From assembly GCA_032209605.1 (NCBI GenBank), contig JASFXZ010000005.1, forward strand, positions 18,590,860 through 18,654,859: DNA of 64,000 bases, written 5' to 3'. The notes beneath the pieces were generated by a model, which saw only the letters and a program-made list of their open reading frames with translations, made no database searches and was not told the origin of the DNA. Both the position numbers and the translations under genes were made by a program. Positions 12,823 to 25,176 of this stretch are shown piece after piece; position 1 is the stretch's first letter, and every line of letters begins with the position of its first letter. Source of the DNA: Mactromeris polynyma (lineage: Eukaryota > Mollusca > Bivalvia > Venerida > Mactridae).

Positions 12823-14596
12823 TTTTGCAAACAATAATGTTTTGGCCTTAAACAAGGTGACAATCTGTATTATCCATATTAACAAGTAACATAGAGAGAG
12901 AGCCACCAACATGCATATACAGTCAAACCAATAAATGTTCCCATACAGTTTGTATTATACCTCTCATGTAGTTTTATATAGGTATATAAAACCCTACACA
13001 GTGAATGTATATGACATTTAGATTCAACCAAAGCTTATAACATTATTATTGGCACTCCCAGACATCATAATTCTTAGAAATGGAATCAGGTTTCTATACA
13101 AGGACCACTGTTCACTGTCGTAAAACACAAATAAAATATTCGGAGTTTTACCTCTTGCATAAGCAACCTGCAATAACTGCCCCATCCCGAAATATTTTAT
13201 CCCAAGTATGAAGGCAATACATGTATTACAATTTAGGAAATGTGTATCTTATTCTAGAAGAATCCTAGACCATAATTATTACATAGCAGTACAGGCCACT
13301 ACTTTTATAATGCTTAGATTTTGACTGAGGCAAGGGTCATTACTGGTCCAATATAAAACTTAAATGAGGTGCACAACTCCTAATTTAATAACCATTTGTG
13401 TGAAGTTCAATTAATATAAAGATGCATAGGACATATGAACGGATGGACAAGAGCATATCTAAAAGCTCCCCCCAAGTATGGGCATAACAAAGCCAAATTG
13501 CAATATCCTTTTTTTCAACATTTTGGAAAATTAGACCCACCGGTTTTGAAAATCAAGTTATATAAAAGTAGTGGGCTTATGGTAAAAGGGATGTCATCAT
13601 AAATACACAGGATGTGTAGGCTGTGTTATATCACATTTGTGTGTAAATGTTAATAAATATTAAATGGGACTTTTGTACAGACAATTTTTTTATGAAACAA
13701 ATGTGACGCAGGACATGATGTATGCTACATACTTCTGTGATATTTATCAATTACATGTAAGTAACATTGGTACTAGGAGTTCACCGAGCTGTGGCATTAG
13801 GTGTAGAAGAACAGATGTACCGATATGACAGTACTTTCAATAAGACCACCATATACATGATGTATTGAAAAAACTCCTTCCAATTAGCCTTCTTCATCAA
13901 TGTCACAACCTTATTACTATTTTCAATTAGACCAACGTTAAAGCCTTAATATTGCATGTATTTGTAATCACTGCTTAAGCTAATAATAAATTTCTGGCAG
14001 ATAATCAGACAATTTACAACATAAAAATTGGCAAATAAGGCGTGTGATAATAACTGCTGTCATGAACAAACAATATGAACATACACGAAACCATGTACTA
14101 TTTCAGACATGATATGGGGATCAAAAATGGTGACACTAAATATATTTTGACTGCATTTTTCATGATTTCTCAAGTGCTACAGAAAAATCAACATAATCTT
14201 ATATTGCAACCTTGGCATTACCAAAAAAGCTATTATAGCGAAAGCTTTTCTCAACATAAATAAGGTTAATATCTCACAATCAAATTATCGGTGCTATAAT
14301 TTGGTTTGATGCAAATTGCTTCAGCCATGAAATGGACACTTTGGGGCTACACGCAGACACTCACAGACATCTGGAAATTATCCTTATACATATATTGTAC
14401 TCAATCCTGTAGAGCAATACTTGTACAAACACTATAAGAAAATGCTCTTAAAAGATCAGTTCAAAATGTTATCTTGATACCACCAGTTAAAATATTGCAG
14501 GGTAAGCGCTTGTTGTTCTAAGTACAATGAGAGGAATACCGGTAGGTCTGGCAACTCGACAAAGAGGAAATACCAGAATGAGCAATACAACACTAC

Positions 14597-16729
14597 ACAG
14601 AATGAAATATTGGTGTGCCCAGACCTCAACCCTAATGTAAGACAGTATGTTCCCAGAGCAGCACTGAGGACCATACTTCACTGATTGGCAACATAGTGTA
14701 TGCACAGAATGAAATATTGGTGTGCCCAGACCTCAAACCTAATGTAAGACAGTGTGTTCCCAGAACAGGGCCGAGGACCATACTTCACTAATTGGCAACA
14801 TAGTGTATACACAGAATGAAATATTGGTGTGCCCAGACCTCAACCCTACTGTAAGACACTGTGTTCCCAGAGCAACGCCGAGGACCATACTTCACTGATT
14901 GGCAACGTAGTGTATGCACAGAATGAAATATTGGTGTGCCCAGACCTCAACCCTAATGTAAGACAGTGTGTTCCCAGAGCAGGGCCGAGGACCATACTTC
15001 ACTAATTGGCAACATAGTGTATACACAGAATGAAATATTGGTGTGCCCAGACCTCAACCCTACTGTAAGACACTGTGTTCCCAGAGCAACGCCGAGGACC
15101 ATACTTCACTGATTGGCAACGTAGTGTATGCACAGAATGAAATATTGGTGTAGCCAGACCTCAAACCTAATGTAAGACAGTGTGTTCCCAGAACAGGGCC
15201 GAGGACCATACTTCACTGATTGGCAACGTAGTGTATGCACAGAATGAAATATTGGTGTGCCCAGACCTCAAACCTAATGTAAGACAGTGTGTTCCCAGAA
15301 CAGGGCCGAGGACCATACTTCACTGATTGGCAACATAGTGTATGCACAGAATGAAATATTGGTGTGCCCAAACCTCAACCCTACTGTAAGACACTGTGTT
15401 CCCAGAGCAATGCCGAGGACCATACTTCACTGATTGGCAACGTAGTGTATGCACAGAATGAAATATTGGTGTGCCCAGACCTCAAACCTAATGTAAGACA
15501 GTGTGTTCCCAGAACAGGGCCGAGGACCATACTTCACTGATTGGCAACGTAGTGTATGCACAGAATGAAATATTGGTGTGCCCAAACCTCAACCCTACTG
15601 TAAGACACTGTGTTCCCAGAGCAACGCCGAGGAACATACTTCACTGATTGGCAACTTAGTGTATGCACAGAATGAAATATTGGGTAGTCCAAACCTCAAC
15701 CCTACTGTAAGACACTGTGTTCCCAGAGCAGCGCCGAGGACCATACTTCACTGATTGGCAACTTAGTGTATGCACAGAATGAAATATTGGTGTGCCCTGA
15801 GACCTCAAACCTAAAGTAAGACAGTGTGTTACCAGAGCAGCGCCGAGGACCATACTTCACTGATTGGCAACTTAGTGTATACACAGAATGAACTATTGGT
15901 GTGCCCAAACCTCAACCCTAATGTAAGACAGTGTGTTCCCAGAACAGGGCCGAGGACCATACTTCACTGATTGGCAACTTAGTGTATGCACAGAATGAAA
16001 TATTGGTGTGCCCAGACCTCAAACCTAATGTAAGACACTGTGTTCCAGAACAGGGCCGAGGACCATACTTCACTGATTGGCAACGTAGTGTATGCACAGA
16101 ATGAAATATTGGTGTGCCCAGACCTCAAACCTAATGTAAGACAGTGTGTTCCCAGAGCAGGGCCGAGGACCATACTTCACTGATTGGCAACTTAGTGTAT
16201 ACACAGAATGATTTATTGGTGTGCCCAGACCTCAAACCTAATGTAAGACACTGTGTTCCCAGAACAGGGCCGAGGACCATACTTCACTGATTGGCAACGT
16301 AGTGTATGCACAGAATGAAATATTGGTGTGCCCCGACCTCAAACCTAATGTAAGACAGTGTGTTCCCAGAGCAGGGCCGAGGACCATACTTCACTGATTG
16401 GCAACATAGTGTATACACAGAATGAAATATTGGTGTGCCCAGACCTCAACCCTACTGTAAGACACTGTGTTCCCAGAGCAACGCCGAGGACCATACTTCA
16501 CTGATTGGCAACGTAGTGTATGCACAGAATGAAATATTGGTGTGCCCAGACCTCAACCCTAATGTAAGACAGTGTGTTCCCAGAGCAACGCCGAGGACCA
16601 TACTTCACTGATTGGCAACTTAGTGTATGCACAGAATGAAATATTGGTGTGCCCAAACCTCAACCCTAATGTAAGACAGTGTGTTCCCAGAGCAGGGCTG
16701 AGGACCATACTTCACTGATTGGCAACTTA
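14597..16729. repeat. Tandem array, about 107 bp x 20
   Basis: Each unit has CACAGAATGAAATATTGGTG, CCCAGACCTCAA, GTAAGACA, TGTGTTCCCAGA, GAGGACCATACTTCACTGAT and TTGGCAAC. Two main unit types alternate over parts of the array: one with CCCTACTGTAAGACACTG and GCAACGCCG, the other with CCTAATGTAAGACAGTG and CAGGGCCG, suggesting a 214-bp higher-order period. Minus-strand ORFs of 64-72 codons inside are repeat products. Confidence 0.95.
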
Positions 16730-16814
16730 AGAGTAGGAAACTGATGGCAGTTTACTACTCTATAATTTAGCTGTCAGGATTGTAAATAGAACAATGAAAT
16801 ACAATGATATATAC

Positions 16815-16929
16815 CTGAGGCTCCAGTAATATCCTTTGCCTTGAGATCCTTGGCTTTTATCACTATCACAGTTAGGCGTCCCACATTGGGTTCATAGCAC
16901 AAAGATAGAAGTAATTCTCCCAATTTACC
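16815..16929 (-). CDS. SYT7: Synaptotagmin-7-like, C2B N-terminal exon
   Basis: This 115-nt exon translates to 38 residues beginning GKLGELLLSLCYEPN and ending KAKDLKAKDITGAS, the first beta strands and first calcium-binding loop of C2B. KAKD followed by SDPYVK of the next exon supplies the first two acidic calcium ligands. The acceptor AG is at 16931-16930 and the donor GT at 16814-16813. It joins the previous exon in phase 0 and leaves in phase 1. The exon is shorter than 100 codons and has no ORF of its own, so it is found only by homology and splice signals. A 107-bp tandem array begins about 85 bp into the intron downstream of its donor. Confidence 0.93.
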
Positions 16930-17242
16930 CTGAAAATATATGCAAATCATATATCAGTAAAAATAACAGCATTTTGAGATTTCGATAGTCTACTGGTTGA
17001 CATTGAATACATTGTTGATGTCAAGTTGAATGAACATATTGGAGGAGTTAGCGCCAGAATCTACCATCTCCGTAATAATTTTTTATGGAGATAGCTGGAT
17101 CTGGCACCAACACCTCGATATATGAGCATTGAAATAAAAAATTAACACAGTTAAATATCATTCTGAAAGAAATACCAATGTATGGAGTAGTTTGGCTTTG
17201 TCAGGTTCATCAATACTTGTAAACAAAAAAGAGAACAGTAAT

Positions 17243-17656
17243 AACAAGAAACATCTTTAAACAAGAAACATCTTTAAACAAGAAACATCTTTAAACAAGA
17301 AACATCTTTAAACAAGAAACATCTTTAAACAAGAAACATCTTTAAACAAGAAACATCTTTAAACAAGAAACATCTTTAAACAAGAAACATCTTTAAACAA
17401 GAAACATCTTTAAACAAGAAATATCTTTAAACAAGAAACATCTTTAAACAAGAAACATCTTTAAACAAGAAATATCTTTAAACAAGAAATATCTTTAAAC
17501 TAGAAATATCTTTAAACAAGAAACATCTTTAAACAAGAAACATCTTTAAACAAGAAACATCTTTAAACAAGAAATATCTTTAAACAAGAAACATCTTTAA
17601 ACAAGAAATATCTTTAAACAAGAAACATCTTTAAACAAGAAATATCTTTAAACAAG
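17243..17656. repeat. Tandem array, 17 bp x about 24
   Basis: Near-perfect repeats of AACAAGAAACATCTTTA with few variants (AATATC for ACATC; one CTAGAAATATC). The array runs directly into the body of dispersed repeat R2, whose own first bases are the same sequence. Confidence 0.97.
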
Positions 17657-17740
17657 ATAATCGGTGCAATCTGAAGCAAGCAAAATTTTGCAAACTGAAG
17701 GTTAAGATTTGTTGTACACCATATAAAATTGCCATGATGT
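17638..17740 (+). repeat. Dispersed repeat R2, copy 2, fused to the 17-bp array
   Basis: After the last array units the sequence continues GATAATCGGTGCAATCTGAA, GCAAACTGAAGGTTAAGATT, TGTTGTACACCATA, the same block order as the copies at 1400, 28110 (inverted) and 46255. A GGGGAGATCACTGCATAGGA block follows near 17783, as a related block does after copy 1. Confidence 0.7.
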
Positions 17741-18189
17741 AAAGATTGCTGATCACTGGATTACAACTCCGATACCTACAAGGGGAGATCACTGCATAGG
17801 AGATTGGATAAAAATTACTCTGTAGTGCACTGAATCTATGCTCTTGTACTTACTTGTGTAACTTTGCACAGACCATACTTATAGACTAAGAAGGGTTACA
17901 GTGCATGAGGCATAAATAGACAACTTTAGATGTAAACAAACTGAATATTTCATGCCCAAGTAAACAAATAACAAACAATGAATTAGTTCAATATTGAATG
18001 ATCCATACATGTTTTGATGTTTTTTTCATCAACAGGTATTTAATTAAAGAATATATTCTAAAATAACGGTTAAAATAACCATGCTGATTTTGTTGAGAAG
18101 CCTGTGTTTTATATCACTATGTGTTAAAGGTATTTCTTTGTCACATTTAATTCATGAAAAGGGATGACTGGATTTAGAAATGATATTCT

Positions 18190-18345
18190 TACACAAGAGA
18201 ACCATGACGATCCTGTATTGCTCACCTGAGAACCTGACAAACATTCTGACCAAGTTATGTATCACCGAGTTTCCCATTTGACCAACAGTTCATCATTATT
18301 AGACCATGATTCAAATAAGTAACACCCTGTGCTCAGGTGAGCATA
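18190..18345 (+). repeat. GCTCACC-type element, short copy with 11-bp inverted ends
   Basis: It starts ACACAAGAGAACCATGACG and carries GCTCACCTGAG at 18220-18230 and its exact complement CTCAGGTGAGC at 18332-18342. CATTCTGACCAAGTT in the middle is a block typical of the long element. About 155 bp. Confidence 0.65.
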
Positions 18346-18624
18346 AAATACCAAACCAAGAATGCTTGCAGCTAAAATGATTCTTCAATACATCAAATAC
18401 AATCAATTTCCTTTAGGAATTGTATAGTATATCTATAGACAGATTTACTGTTGCATAACAATAACCACACTCCTACACAAAATGTATGTGCACATTAACT
18501 GTCTGCAAACATCAGCAGACTGAAGCATCCTGCACAAAAAATGTGTACATACAATTGCCAAAATCTCATTCTCCCACATAAAACTGGGATAAACTTTTAT
18601 GGATTTTGTTTTATCAGGGGTCTT

Positions 18625-18815
18625 CAAGTCACATAAACAGTCTGGGACATATAGGGACTTCTCCAGCTACTAGGGGGGGGGGGAGACCCCAGGCAGACAC
18701 CTAGGTAGTACTCTCCACAATGGCTTCCTCTCAAATTCTATATCCCAGGCAGGATTTGAACCCCCAGTAATTTGAGGTCAGTGGCCATAACCACTCAACC
18801 ATATAGACTGCCCGT
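18625..18815 (-). mobile_element. tRNA-derived SINE (family S2)
   Basis: Minus strand: GGCAGTCTATATGGTTGAGT, then GGTTATGGCCACTGACC (A-box/D-arm region) and GGGGGTTCAAATCCTGCC, which is a near-perfect tRNA B box. A non-tRNA body ending in a C/G-rich run follows (18673-18685 is a G homopolymer on the plus strand). The head differs from S1, so this is a second family, seemingly from a Leu/Ser-like tRNA. Confidence 0.7.
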
Positions 18816-20213
18816 TTTATCAATGGCGTAAGAGATGTAACAATTTGACTGCTTTGCTATTATAACAGCAGACTTATCTCTGCAAGGAGAATATTTTGTA
18901 ACCCAACCACAGAGATTCCAAGTTTAGTTCTTGCTCACTATGTGATACAGTTCCGTGACCACACTTGTTACTTGATGACACATTGAAGCAAGAATGAAGG
19001 AAACTATCAGATCACTACATCTGTCATTGTGTGTAGGGTGAAAATACCCTCCAGGGATATGAGGCAATACAATATTTCCATTGGTAATTGAATCAATTGT
19101 CTTATAATTTAATCCCTATAGTGTTTGCCTAATTGCTTGGATAGCATGTGTCGCTGTCCTTCAGTTCCTTCGCCTTTACTCATTATGAGAATGGTCAAAA
19201 TCAAAGCACTTTACAAGAATGAGTCCCAATGCTTGAGGCTTTATCAGCACAATATTGACATTTGGTGTATGTCTTCAAATAATACCCATTTTCATACTAC
19301 TACATGCACTGGCAATGAACACGTATGGTTAAATATAGGGTACAAAAACATTCAGTTTCCATAACTTATTGTACTAATAAAATAATAAGTTCTTTCAAAA
19401 TACATGTTCCATATATGCATCGAAGACAAATTTTCTGTGTATTCATCAAAAATGTGCAAACTCTCATTATGAAGCCTTAACATTTACATAGAAATTACAA
19501 TTTCTCCTGAAGACTGTAATTCAATCTAAATTGAGATGTAAGCACCGCATGCATGTACTGAAACAATAAACTGTCTCCAGACAAAGTACTCAGCCCAGTA
19601 ATTGTGCAAAATGTTCCACTGACATATTTAAGCAGACATTCTGGGGGTTAATAATGGAGTATTCTATCACCCAAACATAACAGGTTCATTCCAACTACAT
19701 AACACATTATAATCAATCCTAATGCAAATCAATGTCTGAAAACATACACCCATTTTCTACACCCTATGTTCTATCTTTCACATTTTATTATACAAACCTA
19801 GTGTAAAGCATGCTTAAAATATCCAAGTCACACAATAGGAACAGCAAGGTGAATTAGCTTTTACATGTCTTCTGATTGAGAAGTCTAAATAAAGCCTACT
19901 TCTTCCTGATCAAATTTCAAAGTGCACCAAAACTGCTTGCTTTGAATATTGATGAATCAGCAAAGCCTGTGAGTATATATATCATGAAGAAGAATGCTCC
20001 AGAGAATGCCTTAAAAGTTGACATAAAATTGTTTATTAAATAAGACCACCACCAACCACTGGGAATGTCTGATAAAAGGTCTCTTAATATAACATAAAAG
20101 GGCATGTGACATTGAAAATATTTCCAACTACAATGAAATGATACTCAATCAAAATTCATTATACCTATATGCACACTTCTTTTTTTAATGAAATTTATAC
20201 CTTACAATAAAAT

Positions 20214-20470
20214 ATGGGAGGATCATTGGATGAGCACAACATTTTATTATACAACTTTCCAACTTGGTGTGTCCACAAGACACGGAAGCCACCGATATGG
20301 ACTTTTCAAGAGCTATTATTTCGGAAACCAATTTTTTGCTCAGATGGCCACAAGGATAGACGAAAAGGGGTAACACTTTATGCCCCTTCACCATTCTGCA
20401 AACAGCAGGAGCATACATACTTATGTTTAAAAGAACCCACAACACAACTAACAGCATAGTCATGACAGTG
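20214..20470. repeat. Interspersed repeat R3, copy 1
   Basis: It contains GTGTCCACAAGACACGGAAG, a TATGGACTTTTCAAGAGC block, TTCGGAAACCAA and AAAAGGGGTAACACT. The order GTGTCCATAGGACATGGATG, TATGGGCTATTCTAG, ATCGGAAACTAA, AAAGGGGTAACA recurs at 47090-47320. The ORFs across it (61-92 codons, both strands) are not conserved. I recall similar repeats from mollusc sequence. Confidence 0.55.
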
Positions 20471-22937
20471 GTTTAGCAGAGTATGTCATTTGAAGATGTT
20501 TTTGTTTTGCTTGAGCAATCCCTATGTGCAGCAAAATAGAACCGTTGGATCACTTCAAATGAAGTCGACCCAAGGCACATCCATGCCAAGTTTCATCAAT
20601 TTCCAACAAATGGTTTTTCAAAAAGATTTTGTTTGAAGAAAATTTGAACAAATGACAGACAGGAGATTGTAAATAAACTAAGTCAGCAAAGAAATCACTG
20701 GGACAATACGGGAATCGGTATTTGTGACAATGAGATAAAAGAGTTTTACTATAGTATGGTGCAGCAATTTCTCCCCAACATTGTCTTCAATTAACTACCC
20801 ATCCCAGTGAAAAAAATTAATCTAATTTTGAGAAGATAACATCACTAATGAAACAAAATTAAGAATAAATACAGTTCCAACATTACTATCACAACAGAAC
20901 CCTTAATCTAATGAACAATCAGTAGCCCTGTGTTCGTTTCACAATAAAGAATCTATAGACAATGACATTTAAGTCACCAATATACATTTAACTTAAGAGG
21001 AAAGCTTAATGCTACCAGTATGCAGGAAATTAGTGATTACTGTATATAGAACAAAGACAGAATAAACTCGGTTAAGGTGAACATACATTCACCATTGTAA
21101 TGCAGAGTACATTGATATAAAGCCATATTTGGGCAACGAAGTAAGAAAGTAATTATACCCGCCTTGCTAGTATCTCAGGGAGACATTAAGTAGAAAACAA
21201 TCAACTAAGTTCACACCATTGATGTATATGCCCATGCCAAGTCTGTGAAAAAAAACTAATATAACACACCGTAGAGGACAACTGGGAAACCAGTCTTTGA
21301 ACACAAAAAAGAACTGACAGACGACCAGTCTAAAGTGCATCCAAATGGCAAAGTTTTAAGATCTTCCACAGGAATTATTTTACTCAAGGGAGAGATAAGT
21401 GGCATTCAATGAAATTAATCAGTGACAAGATTGTTGAGGCAATAAGAGCGTCATTGTATCTGGTTCCATCTTCCAGCAGCGTTAACAATGGGGAGCGCAG
21501 GTAACCAATTGTCTGGTCAATTATGCAAGCACTACCATTAATAATAGAACATCCGATCTATACAGCAATCATGGAAGAAGAGCAATAGGGCACACAGCAC
21601 AAAAGTTGCGAAAGAGATCATGTCTTTACACAGTAAAAGCTGGAAAACGCCGCCATTGTTTGAATATGAGAATGCAAGTGGTATTATGAAGCAAGAAGAG
21701 AAAAGATGAGGAGTATTGGCTTTTTTACCATCATTATATACCAACATCCCTTGCACTCAATATTCCATACAGTCTTAACTATCAGTCTTAACAATATTTT
21801 CAAAGGCTAATAGGGGCATTGTGTACATAGAATACTTCTTTAAGTTACCAGGTGAAGCATTCAATGTCAATCAATTGCATTGACCAGAAAAGTGGGAATT
21901 AGGCTTTTGTGAAGTCATGCAAATGTTGAGGAGATGAGTTTCCCCAATGGAATAAGCAGTTCGGAACCATCTATAATATATCTGTTGGTGTTATGACCTG
22001 TGCTTTATATAGCAATCATTAACACTTGAACTGACTTGAGATGAATACAACTTACTTCAAGGGAAAGCTGACAATAAGTGAGTAGTTGAGAGATATCAAT
22101 AGATGACATTAACCTTACATTCCACCATTAAGGAAGAAAAGCCATATCTTAATTCTCTCATGACCAATTTCTAGATGGCATTGTACAGGGGTGATCCAGA
22201 AGTAAGGGGACTCTCTGCATAACTTTGTTATTAACATCATTCTCCTATGCATAACTTTTCATACTCAATCATTAGACTGCGACTGATTTTGGTTGCTATC
22301 CATAGTATTATAATAAAATGTTGCTATGGAAACTGGGTGAATTGTACGTTGCACTGCTATTTCCAATCCATTATCGATTTTATTTTGGTATATCCCTAAC
22401 TGATCGATTAGAAAGTCTTAATATCTGAATGATTTCCATAATATCTGATCTGTGTCAACGCAATAATAAATGTCTTATTTACTGGATCACCGATCATATG
22501 GGTAAGGTTGTATAACTGTGAAGTGCTCTGCAGGTAGTCCTAATCTGGATACTCAATATTTTATATCTTCACTGGTGCACAATTTTATTCACTTTTATTT
22601 CAGAAAAAAACGTATCAAAATCACTGAAGAAAAAAGAAATCCTCTTGACAATACGTTCCAATGGTGAAGACTTAATTTTGTAACTGAATGACAATATTTT
22701 CATTAGGACAAGGATATATAATAAGTTCCAACTAAGAAACATTTCATTTTGAGCTTACACATGTTAAATCTGTCATGTTTCAAACGTTCATTACAAAATG
22801 TGGTACAGAATACAAAATAAAATAGCCATAATCTATCATAATCTTAAAACTTGTTGCTTAGTTAAATTCGAAGGTCTTTCACTTTAATTACACACCGGCT
22901 CTTTCATTTTACTTAGATCTATATTATTTTGAAAGAA

Positions 22938-23070
22938 GTGCCAGAACAAAGGAATCCTTGTGACCAGGTCTTCTGTGCACTTGGACAGGTCTGTTCTTCT
23001 ATTTTGACCTGTCCATGTGCATGTGTTGAGAAAGACCTGGCCAAGAGAATTTCTCTGTGTCAATGGCACG
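22938..23070. repeat. Foldback (imperfect hairpin), ~130 bp
   Basis: The left arm has GTGCC, CCAGGTCTT, GTGCAC and TGGACAGGTC; the right arm has the complements GACCTGTCCA, GTGC, AAGACCTGG and GGCAC in reverse order around a short T-rich loop. The whole folds on itself with bulges. It could be a MITE or a small-RNA hairpin; strand is undetermined. Confidence 0.7.
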
Positions 23071-23466
23071 AAATTCCAACACTTGCATAAACAAATTGTT
23101 ATGTCAACATTTCATTTATTGGGTTACAATATTTACATTTTAAATCACTGTTTACTCACAAAAACACGAGTAAAATATAGATATACGTTGTATTATCACT
23201 CAAATGTGTACACCATACTTAATACATAGGCGTTTTAATACTTAAACTGCAGGAAGTCTAAACATGTTCATTTATCAGACTTTGTTTCATAGTTCATGTG
23301 AATTTCAGAGTTTGACATATTAAATATATGATAATGTTGCATCCAAGGCATATTTCATCGGAATCATATTCCAACTCCTCATCGTTCACCTGAGACATTT
23401 TACGTTAGCTCTTGTGAGTGGTTTGATGTTGTGAATGTCGGTTATCGGCCTCGTACATCCGGTTTC

Positions 23467-23571
23467 TGTGAAAGAAAGACCTATCAACGGGCTTCTTGAA
23501 AACCTCGAGCGGGAAAACCCTTTCGCGCTCTCGGTTTTACATGAGGCCCATGGACAGGTCTTTCTTTCACA
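23467..23571. repeat. Foldback hairpin, ~105 bp
   Basis: Arms begin TGTGAAAGAAAGACCT (23467) and end with its exact complement AGGTCTTTCTTTCACA (23556-23571). Inward, GGGC, AAAACC and GCG blocks also pair, leaving a loop near AAAACCCTTT. Arms are about 47 nt with mismatches and small bulges. Confidence 0.8.
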
Positions 23572-24343
23572 TCTTTCTTTCATAAAAAACCCTCATACTT
23601 GGTTGATATCCTATACTTCTTTTACTAAAAAAATATTTAAATAAGCAACTCTTTACTGGCATAAAAAAGGTTTGTTCTTATCAATTATTTCAAAGGTTTC
23701 ATTGAATATAAACATTTTACAAAATTTCCAATAACGAAGCAAGACTAGTTTTCTATAATAGAAGGAGTTAATGAGATTTCATTACTAATTGAACCCAGCA
23801 TGCAAGTTTACAATTAAAACGCATACATCACAGGAAACTAGGCACTGATATAGTTAACTGATATACAAATGCATGAACAAATAGAATAAAATGTCATCAG
23901 AATCAATATTCAACCTTGTTAGACTTACGAGCACACTGAATAAACCTTGCATTAACGACGCAGCACAAATCTTATTTAATGGCGAAGTTCTTTTTTGTAT
24001 GATAATTAATGAATATTGTCACACTGCTCAACATGCTAGGAAATCCATCAAATGTAATTAAAGATACATTAACTCGAAAAAATTAAATTGATTCTGATGT
24101 GAACAAAGTGATACATAATACGAAAGAATGGCAAGCATTTCCAATCTGAATGAAACCAAGCCATAGATAAGGGGAGGAGAATTCTGATCAGTGTACAATC
24201 GATGCTTTGAATAATTTGACACAGAAAATTATGTGCCAGTAAAAACGTACAGGTTCATTCAGCTTCAACATTCATGTTGTCAAACTTGCTTCTATGGTCA
24301 AACATGTTTATGTGGTCATAATGGAGTAATGTAGTTATTTTCA

Positions 24344-24707
24344 TCAGTTACTTCTTGAATTTCAACAATCACTTCTTGAGTTCAAACAGTTACTTCTTGA
24401 ATTTCAATAGTTACTTCTTGAATTTCAATAGTTACTTCTTAAATTTCAACAGTCACTACTTGAATTTCAGTAGTAAGTTCTTGAATTTCAATAGTTACTT
24501 CTTGAATTTCAACAGTCACTTCTTGAATTTCAACAGTCACTTCTTGAATTTCAACAGTCACTTCTTGAATTTCAACAGTCACTTCTTGAAGTTCAATAGT
24601 CACTTCTTGAATTTCAACAGTCACTTCTTGAATTTCAATAGTTACTTCTTGAATTTCAACAGTCACTTCTTAAATTTCAATAGTTACTTCTTGAATTTCA
24701 ACAGTTA
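24344..24707. repeat. Tandem array, 21 bp x about 17
   Basis: Units are CTTCTTGAATTTCAACAGTCA and variants (ATAGTTA for ACAGTCA). The unit length is seven codons, so ORFs stay open on both strands (134 codons plus with NFNSYFL repeats, 75 codons minus with EIQEVTV repeats). It ends 300 bp from a Syt7 exon and is treated as a minisatellite, not a gene. Confidence 0.95.
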
Positions 24708-25006
24708 TAAATGCCAAAAATGCCTTTGTCCAGACTCGAAACACAACACTCTGCCATAACCAAACAAGGAATGTGGCAATACCACAAAACCTGGTTTTCA
24801 ACATCCAAAATAGTAAACTACTAATAATACTTATAGAAGTCATTTTACTTCAATGTACAAAGTTTGCGTAGAAATCCCATGTGTTAGGAAAGCCACAATT
24901 GCAATTTCTTTGAGAAACCTGATTACCTAAAAAGCCAGTACCCATACCACAGTATTACTGCTCTAGGTCTAGGAAATGGATGTACAAAGCATAATCAGCA
25001 ACTTAC

Positions 25007-25176
25007 CCTGCTATCTTTACATGGACTGAGAAATTTCCACATGAGTGGAGCTTGTGAAAGATCCACTTCGTTCAATGGAATGTAAGTCTCTCCTATAGGA
25101 TCATCTCGACTAAATCTGTCATAATCTATAACCTGAAGGTATAAAGTCTTCTCTAACAACTTGTTGTGAGGCCAAC
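25007..25176 (-). CDS. SYT7: Synaptotagmin-7-like, C2A C-terminal exon and C2A-C2B linker
   Basis: The 170-nt exon encodes 57 residues from the split Gly of [19 protein letters not shown], the calcium loop [15 protein letters not shown], then [18 protein letters not shown] and the short linker SPCKDSR. The loop has Asp at all three expected ligand positions (D, D and D spaced 2 and 6), so with the two Asp in the preceding exon C2A keeps all five calcium ligands. The donor is GTAAGT (25006-25001), a perfect consensus, and the acceptor AG is at 25178-25177. The boundary after LFEG matches the exon boundary I recall for vertebrate SYT7. Confidence 0.95.

Larger units (their letters stand above)
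4801..16814 (-). other. SYT7: Syt7 intron between the two C2B exons (12.0 kb)
   Basis: The intron interrupts the Asp codon of C2B GASDPYVK (phase 1). It holds a 39-bp array, a 100-bp array, a SINE copy, two GCTCACC elements and the 107-bp array, listed separately. The stretches 6250-9215, 9430-10610, 11340-12660 and 12830-14590 show no gene, RNA or clear repeat to me; ORFs there are at most 115 codons and lack motifs. Confidence 0.9.
16930..25006 (-). other. SYT7: Syt7 intron between C2A and C2B (8.1 kb)
   Basis: Phase-0 intron in the short C2A-C2B linker, after SPCKDSR. It holds the 17-bp array, an R2 copy, a GCTCACC element, SINE S2, a repeat near 20.2-20.5 kb, two foldback structures and the 21-bp array. 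The stretches 18830-20210, 20480-22930 and 23650-24340 show nothing I can name. A sequence GGGGTGATCCAGAAGTAAGG at 22190 resembles mariner-type ends and GGGGTGATCCGGAAGTT at 39942, but no partner end was found. Confidence 0.9.
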
